A stretch of DNA of 30,970 nucleotides from a bacterium. GTDB taxonomy: Bacteria; JAJRZV01. The notes below the pieces were generated by a model. The model was given only the letters and a program-made list of their open reading frames with translations. It was not told the origin of the DNA and ran no database searches. The translations under genes and the position numbers were made by a program. The DNA lies in assembly GCA_024275095.1 (NCBI GenBank), contig JAJRZV010000030.1:1-30970 (forward strand), in the 5' to 3' direction. Within the stretch, counting starts at the first letter, position 1. Each line of letters starts with the position of its first letter. This document shows, piece after piece, positions 16,364-25,400 of the stretch.

Positions 16364-18679
16364 TTATTCACCTCCCTTCTGATTGATCAGGGGCAAGATG
16401 AGGAGGGCCCCTGTACACGTGGTGACCATGGCCAGTGCTATAAGAAATCCCATAATGGCGACACTGACAAACGTGGAAAAAACCATCACTGAAAAGCCGA
16501 GCCCCGTGGCAAGGGCATTCATTGAAATGGGTCTCGCCACGACCTCGAGGGTTTCTCTGACGGCGCTCTTATCATCGAGCTTCCAGGCACGAAGCGTTCG
16601 CAGGCGGAAGAGATAGTGGATGGCGTAGTCCACACCTACCCCAATGGCGATGTTGGTTGTAACCATCGTCATGAGATTGACGGGAATTTTCAGTACACCC
16701 ATCAAACCAAAATTGACAAACAGCGCAAAAATGAGCGGAACAATGCTCAGAAGGCCATACCGCAGCGATCGAAACAATATAAGATTGAGAATAAAAATGA
16801 TGCTCAGCGATGCCACCAGGGAAACCTTCTGGCCTCTCACAACGAGATCATTCACTGCCAGAACCACCTCTGACATTCCATCGAGCAGAAAGGTGAGCCC
16901 CTGCATGTGCCCTTCCAGGTAATTCAACACCTTCTTTCTCACGCCCGAAAGTACACTTCCTGCTTCTGTATCCAGGAACGCAATAATTCTGGCATTGGCA
17001 CGCCTGTAATCCAGGCTCGCCGCTACTTCCTCACCCCTTCCGGACATCTCGTAAAGCTCCAGGTATTGAGCGATCAGTTCTTTACCTTCTATTGAAACCT
17101 CCTTCCCGGTTGCTTCATCCACCACTTTTTCCACCTGCCGGGGTATCTCCTCCTTTCCTGTAAACACACGGTTCATTAAGGCAACAAGGTCAGCATAGGA
17201 AAACGCCTCGTTTACGTGTGGAATGCTTCTGAGAAATTTCTCAAATTCATAAATGCGCCTGACCACATCAGGCTCCAGCATCTGCCCGTCACTGCCTGAA
17301 ACCATTATGGACAGGGACACGCTGCCTGCAAAGATACGGTTTACCACCTCCATGGTCTGACGCACGTTAGAGCTCTTCCTGAAATTTTCCAGGGAATTAA
17401 ACTCTGCATGAATGCGCGTGTAACCCCACGCCAAGAACATCATGAACAATACGAAAAGTGCGATAGTATATTTTCTCCACCGGCTTACCGCCAGCCAGAC
17501 AAAAGAGTGCAGATTCTGACCAAGTCCGGCGGAAGCATCCTGCAATCTTCGCGGCCTGCCAAGAAGTACCAGTGCCGAAGGGAGGAGTGTAAGTGTAATA
17601 ATCAGGGCGTAAAAAACACCGAGAGACGTAAAAACCGCCAGCTCCCCCAGGGACCGTATCCCCGATGTAAGCAATGCGAGAAACCCTCCCATGGTGGTGA
17701 ACGAGGTGAAAATGACGGGCAAATTCAGCTCTTTCAATGAAAACCTCACAGCCTCGCCATTTTCCTTTCCCGTGCGCAAGGCCGAAAAGTATCGGCTCAA
17801 TAAATGTATGGAATCAGCAAGCCCGATGGAAAAAAGCAAAATGGGCATGATGTTCGTCGAGTGGGATATGGGATGGTGAATAGATGCCATTGTTCCCAGG
17901 GTCCACACGATGGTAAATGCAACGACTGCGAAAGGCAGGAATATGCCCCGCGGTGTCCGGAATGTGAGGTACAGAATAACAAACGCGATGATCACGGCCA
18001 CAGTGGTGAGAATTCCCATATCCCTGGCCATGCCCTTGCCCAGGTGGTAGTTAATTACAGGGCGTCCTGCTGCACCGAACCAGAACTTTCTATGAATTTC
18101 TTTTTCCACGGTATTGAGCACGGCCTCGGCTCCCTCTTCAGGCCGCACCCCCTTCCTGAGGAACACCATAATCCCGGCGTACATCTCGTCAGATGAAACA
18201 AGATTCTCTTTCAGCGGAATTTCCTGGTTGAAGACCCGCCGAAACTCCTGCATGTTATCCGGAACCGGAGGTACCACCTCCACCATGGGCTTTATTGAGA
18301 TAACTCCTTCACTTGACGAAATCACCCTGGCGTTCGCAGGACTCACGGCCGAGTAAACCTGGGGAAGCTCCTCGATGTGTTTTGTCAGTTTATCGAGTTC
18401 ATCAATGAAATCTGCTGAAAACACACCATCGGGACTCTTGATCACAACTAACATAAAATCTCTCGAGGGGAACAATTTTCCCATGAGGTCATAGGCTTTT
18501 TTCGCAGGTACCCATTTGGGAAGGGCCTCTGATATATCAGGCTCCATGTGGAGCAGGCGAAGCTGGAAGGCGAAAAGTGCCGTTACACCCAGAATAACAG
18601 CCGCCGTCAGCCGCGGATAATTCACAAATACCAACAGGAAGCGCTGCAGCAGGTTACCTGAATATTGCCCTGATTGCAT
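16364..18679 (-). CDS. MMPL-type RND transporter (putative lipid exporter)
   Basis: A 771-residue inner-membrane transporter with two repeated halves, each one N-terminal helix, a large periplasmic domain and a bundle of about five helices. The membrane motifs SIGLADSIHLLSRYF (first half) and GVGVDYAIHYLFRLR (second half) carry the Asp residues expected for proton coupling in the MMPL/HpnN group (COG1033). The start is ATG 18679, because GGAGG and AAGG lie just upstream; the open frame extends to 18889 but only as overlap with tetR. It overlaps the tetR stop by 26 bp and abuts the LolA-like gene. These pumps usually export lipids; the substrate is unknown. Confidence 0.85.
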   Translation of the reverse strand: MQSGQYSGNLLQRFLLVFVNYPRLTAAVILGVTALFAFQLRLLHMEPDISEALPKWVPAKKAYDLMGKLFPSRDFMLVVIKSPDGVFSADFIDELDKLTKHIEELPQVYSAVSPANARVISSSEGVISIKPMVEVVPPVPDNMQEFRRVFNQEIPLKENLVSSDEMYAGIMVFLRKGVRPEEGAEAVLNTVEKEIHRKFWFGAAGRPVINYHLGKGMARDMGILTTVAVIIAFVILYLTFRTPRGIFLPFAVVAFTIVWTLGTMASIHHPISHSTNIMPILLFSIGLADSIHLLSRYFSALRTGKENGEAVRFSLKELNLPVIFTSFTTMGGFLALLTSGIRSLGELAVFTSLGVFYALIITLTLLPSALVLLGRPRRLQDASAGLGQNLHSFVWLAVSRWRKYTIALFVLFMMFLAWGYTRIHAEFNSLENFRKSSNVRQTMEVVNRIFAGSVSLSIMVSGSDGQMLEPDVVRRIYEFEKFLRSIPHVNEAFSYADLVALMNRVFTGKEEIPRQVEKVVDEATGKEVSIEGKELIAQYLELYEMSGRGEEVAASLDYRRANARIIAFLDTEAGSVLSGVRKKVLNYLEGHMQGLTFLLDGMSEVVLAVNDLVVRGQKVSLVASLSIIFILNLILFRSLRYGLLSIVPLIFALFVNFGLMGVLKIPVNLMTMVTTNIAIGVGVDYAIHYLFRLRTLRAWKLDDKSAVRETLEVVARPISMNALATGLGFSVMVFSTFVSVAIMGFLIALAMVTTCTGALLILPLINQKGGE

Positions 18680-19256
18680 TTTTACCTTTTTCCTCCAGGA
18701 GCTTAACTTCCTTCTTGTCTTTTCTCGTGAGATACGACATGCAGATCCCGAGAAAAATGCTCCACACCATAAACAGCATCCAGTAAACCTTTTCTTCCTC
18801 CCAGCCAACGGTTTCCTTCCACTTCTCCTGGTACCGGGTGTCAAAATAGCGATTAAGTTTCCTGGAAACCTTTGCTGGTGCACTACCAAACCTCAAAGGA
18901 AGGTATATTCGAAAGAAGTCAGGATTCCTCAGCAAAAAATCGCACGACTTTTCCAGAATGTAAGCCCCTGCCTCGGCCATTTTCATATCTTTAAGGTTCG
19001 TCCCGGAAAGAGTAGAGAAAAATTCTCCTACATGCTTTTCCAGCACACGCAGAAGTATTTCCTCCTTGTTCGCGAAATAATACAAAATTCCGGATTTCAC
19101 AAGCCCCACCTCTCTAGCTATGTCCTGGAGAGTAGTCCCCTCGTAGCCCTGCTTGCCAAACAAACGGTACGCTGCATCCAGAATGCGCTGCTCCACCTGT
19201 TCTTTTTTCACCCGGACACGCAGAGCAATTTTTCTATTGGAACCAGATTTTCTCAT
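18654..19256 (-). CDS. TetR/AcrR-family transcriptional regulator
   Basis: A 200-residue repressor with the TetR helix-turn-helix at about residues 20-65: ILDAAYRLFGKQGYEGTTLQDIAREVGL followed by SGILYYFANKEEIL. The C-terminal ligand domain is not diagnostic. It heads the RND/LolA-like/barrel gene set and overlaps it, so the most likely target is its own operon; the divergent copper genes are a second possible target. The region between -10 and the start codon consists of two 18-bp tandem repeats, a natural operator candidate. Only GGG lies before the ATG as a ribosome site. Confidence 0.88.
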   Translation of the reverse strand: MRKSGSNRKIALRVRVKKEQVEQRILDAAYRLFGKQGYEGTTLQDIAREVGLVKSGILYYFANKEEILLRVLEKHVGEFFSTLSGTNLKDMKMAEAGAYILEKSCDFLLRNPDFFRIYLPLRFGSAPAKVSRKLNRYFDTRYQEKWKETVGWEEEKVYWMLFMVWSIFLGICMSYLTRKDKKEVKLLEEKGKNAIRAIFR

Positions 19257-19291
19257 TTTTGACCCATGTTCAATTTTTGACCCTTGTTCAA
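19256..19291. repeat. Two tandem 18-bp repeats at the tetR start
   Basis: TTTTTGACCCATGTTCAA (19256-19273) is followed directly by the same unit with one change (19274-19291). Each contains a TTGA-N7-TCAA dyad. They cover the tetR ribosome-site and -10 region, so they may be TetR operators. Similar TTTTTGACCC/GTTCAA stretches occur, from memory, at ends of some IS21-type elements, which is the other explanation. Confidence 0.6.
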
Positions 19292-19295
19292 ATTA

Positions 19296-19321
19296 TGTCA
19301 AGTGAAAATGGACGCTTGACA
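19296..19321. promoter_or_regulatory. Back-to-back -35 boxes of divergent promoters
   Basis: The perfect dyad TGTCAAG (19296-19302) and CTTGACA (19315-19321) places a consensus TTGACA on each strand, facing outward. Rightward: TTGACA at 19316-19321 with TATGGT at 19340-19345 (18-bp spacer). Leftward: TTGACA at 19301-19296 with AAAAAT at 19278-19273 (17-bp spacer). The first serves the copper operon, the second tetR. Confidence 0.6.
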
Positions 19322-19330
19322 TTTTACCCA

Positions 19331-19346
19331 TACCATGGCTATGGTA
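19331..19346 (+). promoter_or_regulatory. Candidate operator dyad over the copper-operon -10
   Basis: TACCATGGCTATGGTA has 6-bp inverted arms (TACCAT/ATGGTA) around GGCT and covers the -10 hexamer. A bound repressor would block the promoter of the copper genes. No regulator can be assigned from sequence. Confidence 0.45.
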
Positions 19347-19354
19347 ATGTTTAG

Positions 19355-19768
19355 ATGAGGAAAAATTTAATCAGTAAAATAGCCAGGAAGTTTTATTTCT
19401 CAATTTTTGTATCAGCATTTATTTTCGTGGTTATTCCTTCCTCTCGTTTGTGCGCCCATTGTCAAAAGAGTGACACTGACATCATCAGACCGTGCTGCGG
19501 CACGCTTTCAAACACGGAAAACATCGGCACGGCATGTGAATGTATTCATTCATTTAGCAGCTTGTGTTCGCTGGTGAACGGTCCCGTCTGGAAGGTCTCT
19601 TCTTCGGAACGGCACAAATACGTCTCACCTGAAAGTGTTGGGAGCATACCCGAGAGCGGTTCGCTCTGGAAATCTTACACTTCCGGACCGGACCCGCCCT
19701 TTATAGACACTGGCCTTAAAACCACCAAAATCCCCGTACATATAATTATCCAGTCTTTCCTCTGTTAA
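19355..19768 (+). CDS. Small Cys-rich exported protein, first gene of copper operon
   Basis: A 137-residue protein with an N-terminal signal segment (hydrophobic core about residues 14-28) followed by a cysteine cluster: C33, C36, C47, C48, C61, C63 and C70, several in metal-site-like spacing (HC, CC, CxC), plus a final Cys. The C-terminal PDPPFIDTGLKTTK stretch recalls small proteins often found ahead of cus/cop genes, but I do not recognise a named family. The start lies only about 10 nt from the predicted transcription start and has no ribosome site, so the message could be nearly leaderless. It is 44 bp before the TolC-family gene. Role as a periplasmic copper binder or sensor is inferred from composition and context. 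Confidence 0.6.
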   Translation: MRKNLISKIARKFYFSIFVSAFIFVVIPSSRLCAHCQKSDTDIIRPCCGTLSNTENIGTACECIHSFSSLCSLVNGPVWKVSSSERHKYVSPESVGSIPESGSLWKSYTSGPDPPFIDTGLKTTKIPVHIIIQSFLC

Positions 19769-19812
19769 TTACTTAATCCCTTTTTTTCTCCAAAAAACCA
19801 AGGAGGTAGAGT

Positions 19813-21095
19813 ATGTATCGTACAGCAATTCTATGTCTCGTAATCGCAGCTGCGCCTTGCTTTACCGGTAATGCCGACGTAAAAGAACACCTTATTCTAT
19901 CCGAGTTGCTGAAAAGGCAGACGAAAACAACAATGAAATAAAAGCGGCGCGTGCAGCGTGGGAAGCGAAAGCCGCTTCTGTAAAGGTAGCTTCATCCATT
20001 CCCGATCTCAACGTGGGAATAAGCATAAAAAATGAGGGGTTCAACTCTCTGTCTATCCGTAACGAAATGATGAGTGCTGTGGGTGTGAGCGTTATGCAGA
20101 CAATTCCCTTTCCGTCCAAGCTCTTTGCCAGGGGGGACATTCAGAAACAACTGAAAAACAGCGAGTACTCGCGTTATGTGGCCGTAAGGCTTCGAGTACG
20201 AAGGCAGGTGCGAGAATACTTTTACGAGCTATGGTTCAGAAGCGAGGAACAGCAAATCATCCAGAACATGCTCAATGAACTGCAGCGCGCAAAGGAAGCA
20301 GCCGAGTCCCTTTACCGCGTGGGACGGGGCTTTCAGGAACACGTACTGAGGGCACAGCTGGAAATGTCACGCCTCAGGGAAAAACTGATACTTTCGCGTA
20401 TCAGAGAAAAAGATGCACGTTCAAACCTCGCCCACCTGCTCAACCTCTCCGGGGGAGAACTCACCGGAACACCACAAAAAGTCAAAATTTCAGGGACCAT
20501 CGCGAACCTTCCCCATGAAGAAATGTTGAAACTGCTGGAAGAAAAAAATCCTGAACTGCAGGCATTCGCTTACCTGCTGAGGGCACGCAAGGAGAACCTT
20601 CAGCTTGCACGGCTTCAATACTTTCCTGATTTCTCACTGGCCATGGGATGGTACGTCAGGGATGGATTCCCGGATATATGGGAGGCACGTGTAGGAGTAA
20701 CCGTACCCCTGTACTGGTGGCACAGACAAATTAATCAGGTACGTGAAGCTTCTTTTGAATTTGCCGAAACAGAAAAACGCTTTGAAGACCTGAAAATCCG
20801 GCTCGTTTCACAACTGACATATTACGTTCAAGCCTACGATGATAGCAGGAGACTCCTGCAACTCTACCAGGACGCCCTTATTCCCCAGGCATCTGCCGCC
20901 GTGGAATCAGCGATGCAGGCTTACCAGGTGGGAAAACTCGATTTCATCAATCTCATAGAAGATACTCTCACGCTTCTAAAATATCGCGTGGAATATGCCC
21001 GCGTGTACGCCGATGTACTGAAGCTGGAAGCAAAACTCCTGGAAATGCTGGGCGAGGACGCTGGAATATCTGGAGTGATTGGAGGTAAAAAATGA
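19813..21095 (+). CDS. cusC: CusC/TolC-family outer-membrane channel, apparent frameshift
   Basis: Outer-membrane factor of the CusCBA-type copper/silver efflux pump. Translation should begin at ATG 19813, which has AAGGAGG at 19800-19806 and encodes a signal peptide (MYRTAILCLVIAAAPCF), but that frame stops at 19939-19941. The frame that continues (ENNNEIKAARAAWEAKAASVKVA...) carries the whole family sequence, including the long helical repeats and DFSLAMGWYVRDGFP. Adding one base near 19911-19918 (GAAAAGGC) joins the two as ...LSELLK-ADENNNEIKAARAAWE and gives about 427 residues, the usual length. The longest uninterrupted piece starts at ATG 20013 (360 residues) and would lack export signal. 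The stop overlaps cusB by ATGA. Either a recent mutation or a sequencing error. Confidence 0.8.
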
Positions 21096-22372
21096 AGCAG
21101 CGAAATCTCGGCGCCAGGGTCACCCTGTTAGCTACTGCCCTCATCGCAACAGTAGCCTCTACAACCCTGCTTTATTCATGCTCGCGAAACGTTCAAACCA
21201 GTGAAGTAAAAAAGGTGAAATACCACTGCCCCATGCATCCTACATATATATCTGATAGACCAGGAAAATGTCCCATATGTGGCATGAACCTTGTCCCCAT
21301 AGAAAAAGAAACGCCAGAAGAAAAATATCCTCCAGGAACTGTCGTCATCTCTCCTTACAAAGAACAACTTATCGGGGTGAGATATTCAAAAGTCCAATAC
21401 GTGGATTTAACCAAAGAAATACGCACCGTAGGAATTGTTAAGCCCGATGAACGCCGTACATATCACGTGCACGTCAAGGTCAGCGGATGGATAGAAAAGC
21501 TTTACGTAAACTACCGCGGTGCCATGGTTAAAAAAGGACAGCCATTGTTCACACTTTACAGCCCCGAACTTCTTTCTTCCCAGGAGGAGTATCTCATCGC
21601 GCTCAACACGTGGGAAAAGCTAAAAGACTCGCCAGTACCGGGGGTACGAGAAGATGCTCGCAGGCTCCTCGAAGCTGCCAGGGAAAGGTTGCTCTTGTGG
21701 GACATCACCCCGGGACAAATCCGGGCGCTCGAAAGAAAGAAGCAGCCCTTTGTAAAGGTACCCATATATTCCAAATACACAGGCTATGTGATCTGGAAAA
21801 ACGTAATCGAAGGAATGTTTATCAATGCGGGCACACATATTTACGAAATCGCAGACCTCTCGCGCGTATGGGTGATGGCAGACATTTACGAAAGCGAAAC
21901 GCCTTTCGTGAGCCTGGGAGATGAAGCGGTTATCACCTCGAGCTACGACCCTTCACTGAAACTTACCGGGACAGTCGATTATATTTATCCTTACCTTGAC
22001 GAAAAAACCCGCACGCAAAAAGTTCGACTGACCATCGTCAACGATGATGAGCTCACGTTACGACCGGAGATGTACGTAAACGTCATCCTCAAAATTCCTC
22101 TCGGCCAGCGTCTTGCTGTCCCTGTGGATGCAGTAATGCGTACCGGCAAGCGGAACATAGTATTTGTGAGAGCGAAGGAAGGAACTCTGGTACCGAGAGA
22201 AATCCGGGTTGGTCCTGAAGTAGGCGATTATCTCATCGTACTTGATGGTCTGGAAGAAGGAGATGAAATCGTCACATCTGCCAATTTCCTGATAGATTCA
22301 GAGAGCAAATTAAAGCTCGCCATCGAAAGCATGGGTGGAGAAAAGGGTGCTCATAAAACCCGTGGTCAGTGA
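21092..22372 (+). CDS. cusB: CusB-type periplasmic adaptor with heavy-metal-binding domain
   Basis: Membrane-fusion protein linking the CusA pump to the outer-membrane channel; CusB proteins also hand copper to CusA. Of 426 residues, the first 30 form a signal with a possible lipid-anchor Cys (C30 in LLYSC). Residues 44-69 are a heavy-metal-binding domain, YHCPMHP ... CPICGM (C46, C60, C63, with H45, H49, M48, M65), fused ahead of the adaptor. The adaptor follows: beta-barrel, lipoyl halves around VKVSGWIEKLYV and VPIYSKYTGYV, a short helical hairpin (about 155-205), and RLAVPVDAVMRTGKRNIVFV in the membrane-proximal part. The gene overlaps cusC by 4 bp and precedes cusA by 35 bp, with AGGAGG. 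Confidence 0.9.
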   Translation: MKQRNLGARVTLLATALIATVASTTLLYSCSRNVQTSEVKKVKYHCPMHPTYISDRPGKCPICGMNLVPIEKETPEEKYPPGTVVISPYKEQLIGVRYSKVQYVDLTKEIRTVGIVKPDERRTYHVHVKVSGWIEKLYVNYRGAMVKKGQPLFTLYSPELLSSQEEYLIALNTWEKLKDSPVPGVREDARRLLEAARERLLLWDITPGQIRALERKKQPFVKVPIYSKYTGYVIWKNVIEGMFINAGTHIYEIADLSRVWVMADIYESETPFVSLGDEAVITSSYDPSLKLTGTVDYIYPYLDEKTRTQKVRLTIVNDDELTLRPEMYVNVILKIPLGQRLAVPVDAVMRTGKRNIVFVRAKEGTLVPREIRVGPEVGDYLIVLDGLEEGDEIVTSANFLIDSESKLKLAIESMGGEKGAHKTRGQ

Positions 22373-22407
22373 GAGTTTAAGCCTTAACCGACCTGCAGGA
22401 GGATGCG

Positions 22408-25400
22408 ATGCCTGAAAAGACTTCTCAAAGAGAAGGTTTTATAGAACGAATTATTGAATGGTCATCAAATAACAGGTTTATCGTTTTTGCATTTACCGCT
22501 TTCGGAATTTTTTACGGCATCTACACATTAAAACACATTCATCTCGATGCCATCCCTGATCTTTCAGATGTACAGGTAATTGTCTATTCTGAATGGCCCG
22601 GGCGTTCTCCGGACCTGGTCGAAGACCAGATTACGTATCCCATCGTAACAGCTCTTCTTGCAGCCCCGCGTGTAAAGGTGGTGCGAGGATACTCTTTCTT
22701 TGGGTACTCGTTTGTGTACGTTATATTTCAGGACGGCACCGACATGTACTGGGCGCGCTCACGTGTGCTTGAGTACATGCAAGAAGTACAGGGAGAACTC
22801 CCACCGGGCGTTACTCCTCAACTGGGACCCGATGCAACCGGCGTGGGCTGGGGGTTCCAGTACGTGCTCGTGGATCGGACAGGCAAGCACAACCTCGCCG
22901 AGTTGAGGTCTTTCCAGGATTGGTACCTGAGATACTGGCTCGAATCGGTCCCGGGAGTTGCGGAAGTCGCTGCAGTCGGAGGATTTGTCAAGCAGTACCA
23001 GGTAGAGCTGGACCCGAACAAACTGCTTGCTTACAAAATACCCATATCGAAGGTGGCCGAGGCCATCAGGCGTTCCAACAACGACGTTGGCGGGAGGGTT
23101 ATCGAAATTTCAGGCACTGAATATTTCGTCAGGGGCAGGGGATATATCCGATCAGTAAAAGATATAGAAAACATCCCTGTAGCACACACTCCTGACGGGA
23201 CGCCAGTACTTGTAAAAGATCTCGGTACTGTTCACCTTGGTCCCGACATACGCCGCGGTACAGCAGACTTTAACGGAGAAGGAAATGTGGTCGGTGGCAT
23301 TGTGGTCGTCCGTTTCGGCGAGAATGTTTACAAGGTAATACAAAACGTTAAAAAGAAAATCGAAGAAGTAAAGGATTCACTTCCCGAGGGCGTGGAGCTC
23401 ATCCCTGTATACGACCGATCAGAACTCATCGAAAGGGCCGTGGACACTCTCTACGAAAAGCTTATCGAAGAAAGCGTGATTGTGAGTCTCGTCTGCATTG
23501 GCTTTCTCTATCATCTCCCCTCGGCGCTCGTGGCCATCATCATGCTGCCACTGGCCATCCTGTTCTCGATGATCCTCATGCACACACTCAATATCACGGC
23601 AAATATCATGTCACTGGGCGGCATCGCCATAGCCATCGGGGCGATGGTTGACGCGGCCATAATAATGATTGAAAACGCACACAAGTATCTTGAACACGAT
23701 GCGGGAAAGAAACCTCGGCGGGAAATCATTACAGAGGCAGCAAAGCTGGTGGGAAGGCCGCTTTTCTTTTCCCTGCTGGTCATCACCGTCTCATTCCTGC
23801 CGGTATTCACACTGGAGGCTCAGGAAGGAAGGCTGTTCAAACCCCTGGCATATACCAAAACCTTTGCCATGTTCTTTGCGTCCCTGCTGTCCATTACGAT
23901 CGTGCCTGTACTCATGCACATTTTCATTCGGGGCAAAATTACACCCGAAGGAAAAAATCCCGTATCGCGTTTTCTCATAAGAATTTACGAGCCGCTGTGT
24001 GCCCTTTCCATTAAGTATCGCTGGTACTTCATAACCGCTGCAGTTGCCATTTTCGGAACATCCATGTTCCTGTTTAAATTCATCGGCTCGGAATTCATGC
24101 CCCCTCTCAACGAAGGTTCAATACTTTACATGCCTACAACGCTCCCGGGAATATCCATAACAGAAGCGGAGAGATTGCTAATTGTGCAGGACAGGCTTTT
24201 CAAAACCTTTCCTGAAGTTGACACTGTATTTGGAAAGGTGGGCCGCGCGGACACCGCCACAGATCCCGCCCCCCTTTCCATGATTGAAACAACGGTGGTG
24301 CTCAAGCCCGAAAGTGAGTGGCCGTGCAGGGTGAAAAAAAACTATCCCCACGCTCCTGGTTTTATGAAACCCCTGCTCAAAAAAGTCTTCGGCACCTGCC
24401 GCAAAATCACATGGGAAGAACTCATCAACGAAATGGACTCCAAGTTCAAATTCCCCGGAGTGACCAATGCGTGGACCATGCCCATCAAGGCACGAATCGA
24501 CATGCTTACAACAGGTATACGCACTCCCGTGGGCATCAAGATCTACGGGCCGGACCTTAAAACAATTCAGCAAATCGGAGAGCAAATAGAAACGGTCATC
24601 CGAAACGTACCCGGAACTCGAAGCGTGTACGCAGAGCGCGTTGTGGGAGGGTACTTCGTGGATTTTATAATTAACCGCCAGGAGGCGGCTCGATACGGAC
24701 TCACAATAGAAGATGTGGAAAACATCATAGAAACAGCTATTGGAGGCATGAAAATAGATTTTACGATCGAAGGGAGAGAGCGGTACTCCATAAACATCAG
24801 GTATCCGCGTGAACTGCGTGAAAACATAGAAGAACTCCAGCGCGTGCTCGTGCCCATACCTTCCGGAGCACAGATTCCTATCGGTCAGTTAGCGAAAATT
24901 GAAATCACAACCGGGCCACCCCTTATCAAGGACGAAAACGGTGCGCTCACCGGCTGGGTATATATAGACGTTGCGGGCAGAGACATCGGCTCCTTTGTAA
25001 AAGAAGCGAAAAAGCTCGTGAAAGAAAAGGTCAAGTTGCCCCCTGGCTATTACCTCGCCTGGTCCGGCCAGTATGAATACATGCTGAGAGCCAGGGAAAA
25101 GCTGAAACTCATTCTGCCGATAACATTACTCATCGTGTTCATGCTCCTCTACTTCAACAAGAAAAACATTACCGAAACTTTTATCGTGATGCTCGCTGTA
25201 CCATTCTCACTGGTAGGAGTAGCATTAATTCTATGGCTTCTCGACTACAACCTTTCAGTGGCTGTGTGGGTGGGAATCATTGCGCTTCTCGGCGTCGACG
25301 CGGAGACAGGAGTGATAATGCTGGTGTACCTGGACGAGGCTTACAGCAAACGCGAATCAGAAGGTCGTATGAATACCTTTGAGGACCTGAAAGAAGCGGT

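Noticed and set aside
19256-19291. IS21-type insertion sequence
   Set aside because: Only end-like 18-bp units are seen; no transposase gene or opposite end is present, so it is listed as a repeat only.
19905-19925. Programmed -1 frameshift in the TolC-family gene
   Set aside because: The local sequence CTG AAA AGG is not a good slippery heptamer for the shift required, and the family is not known for recoding.
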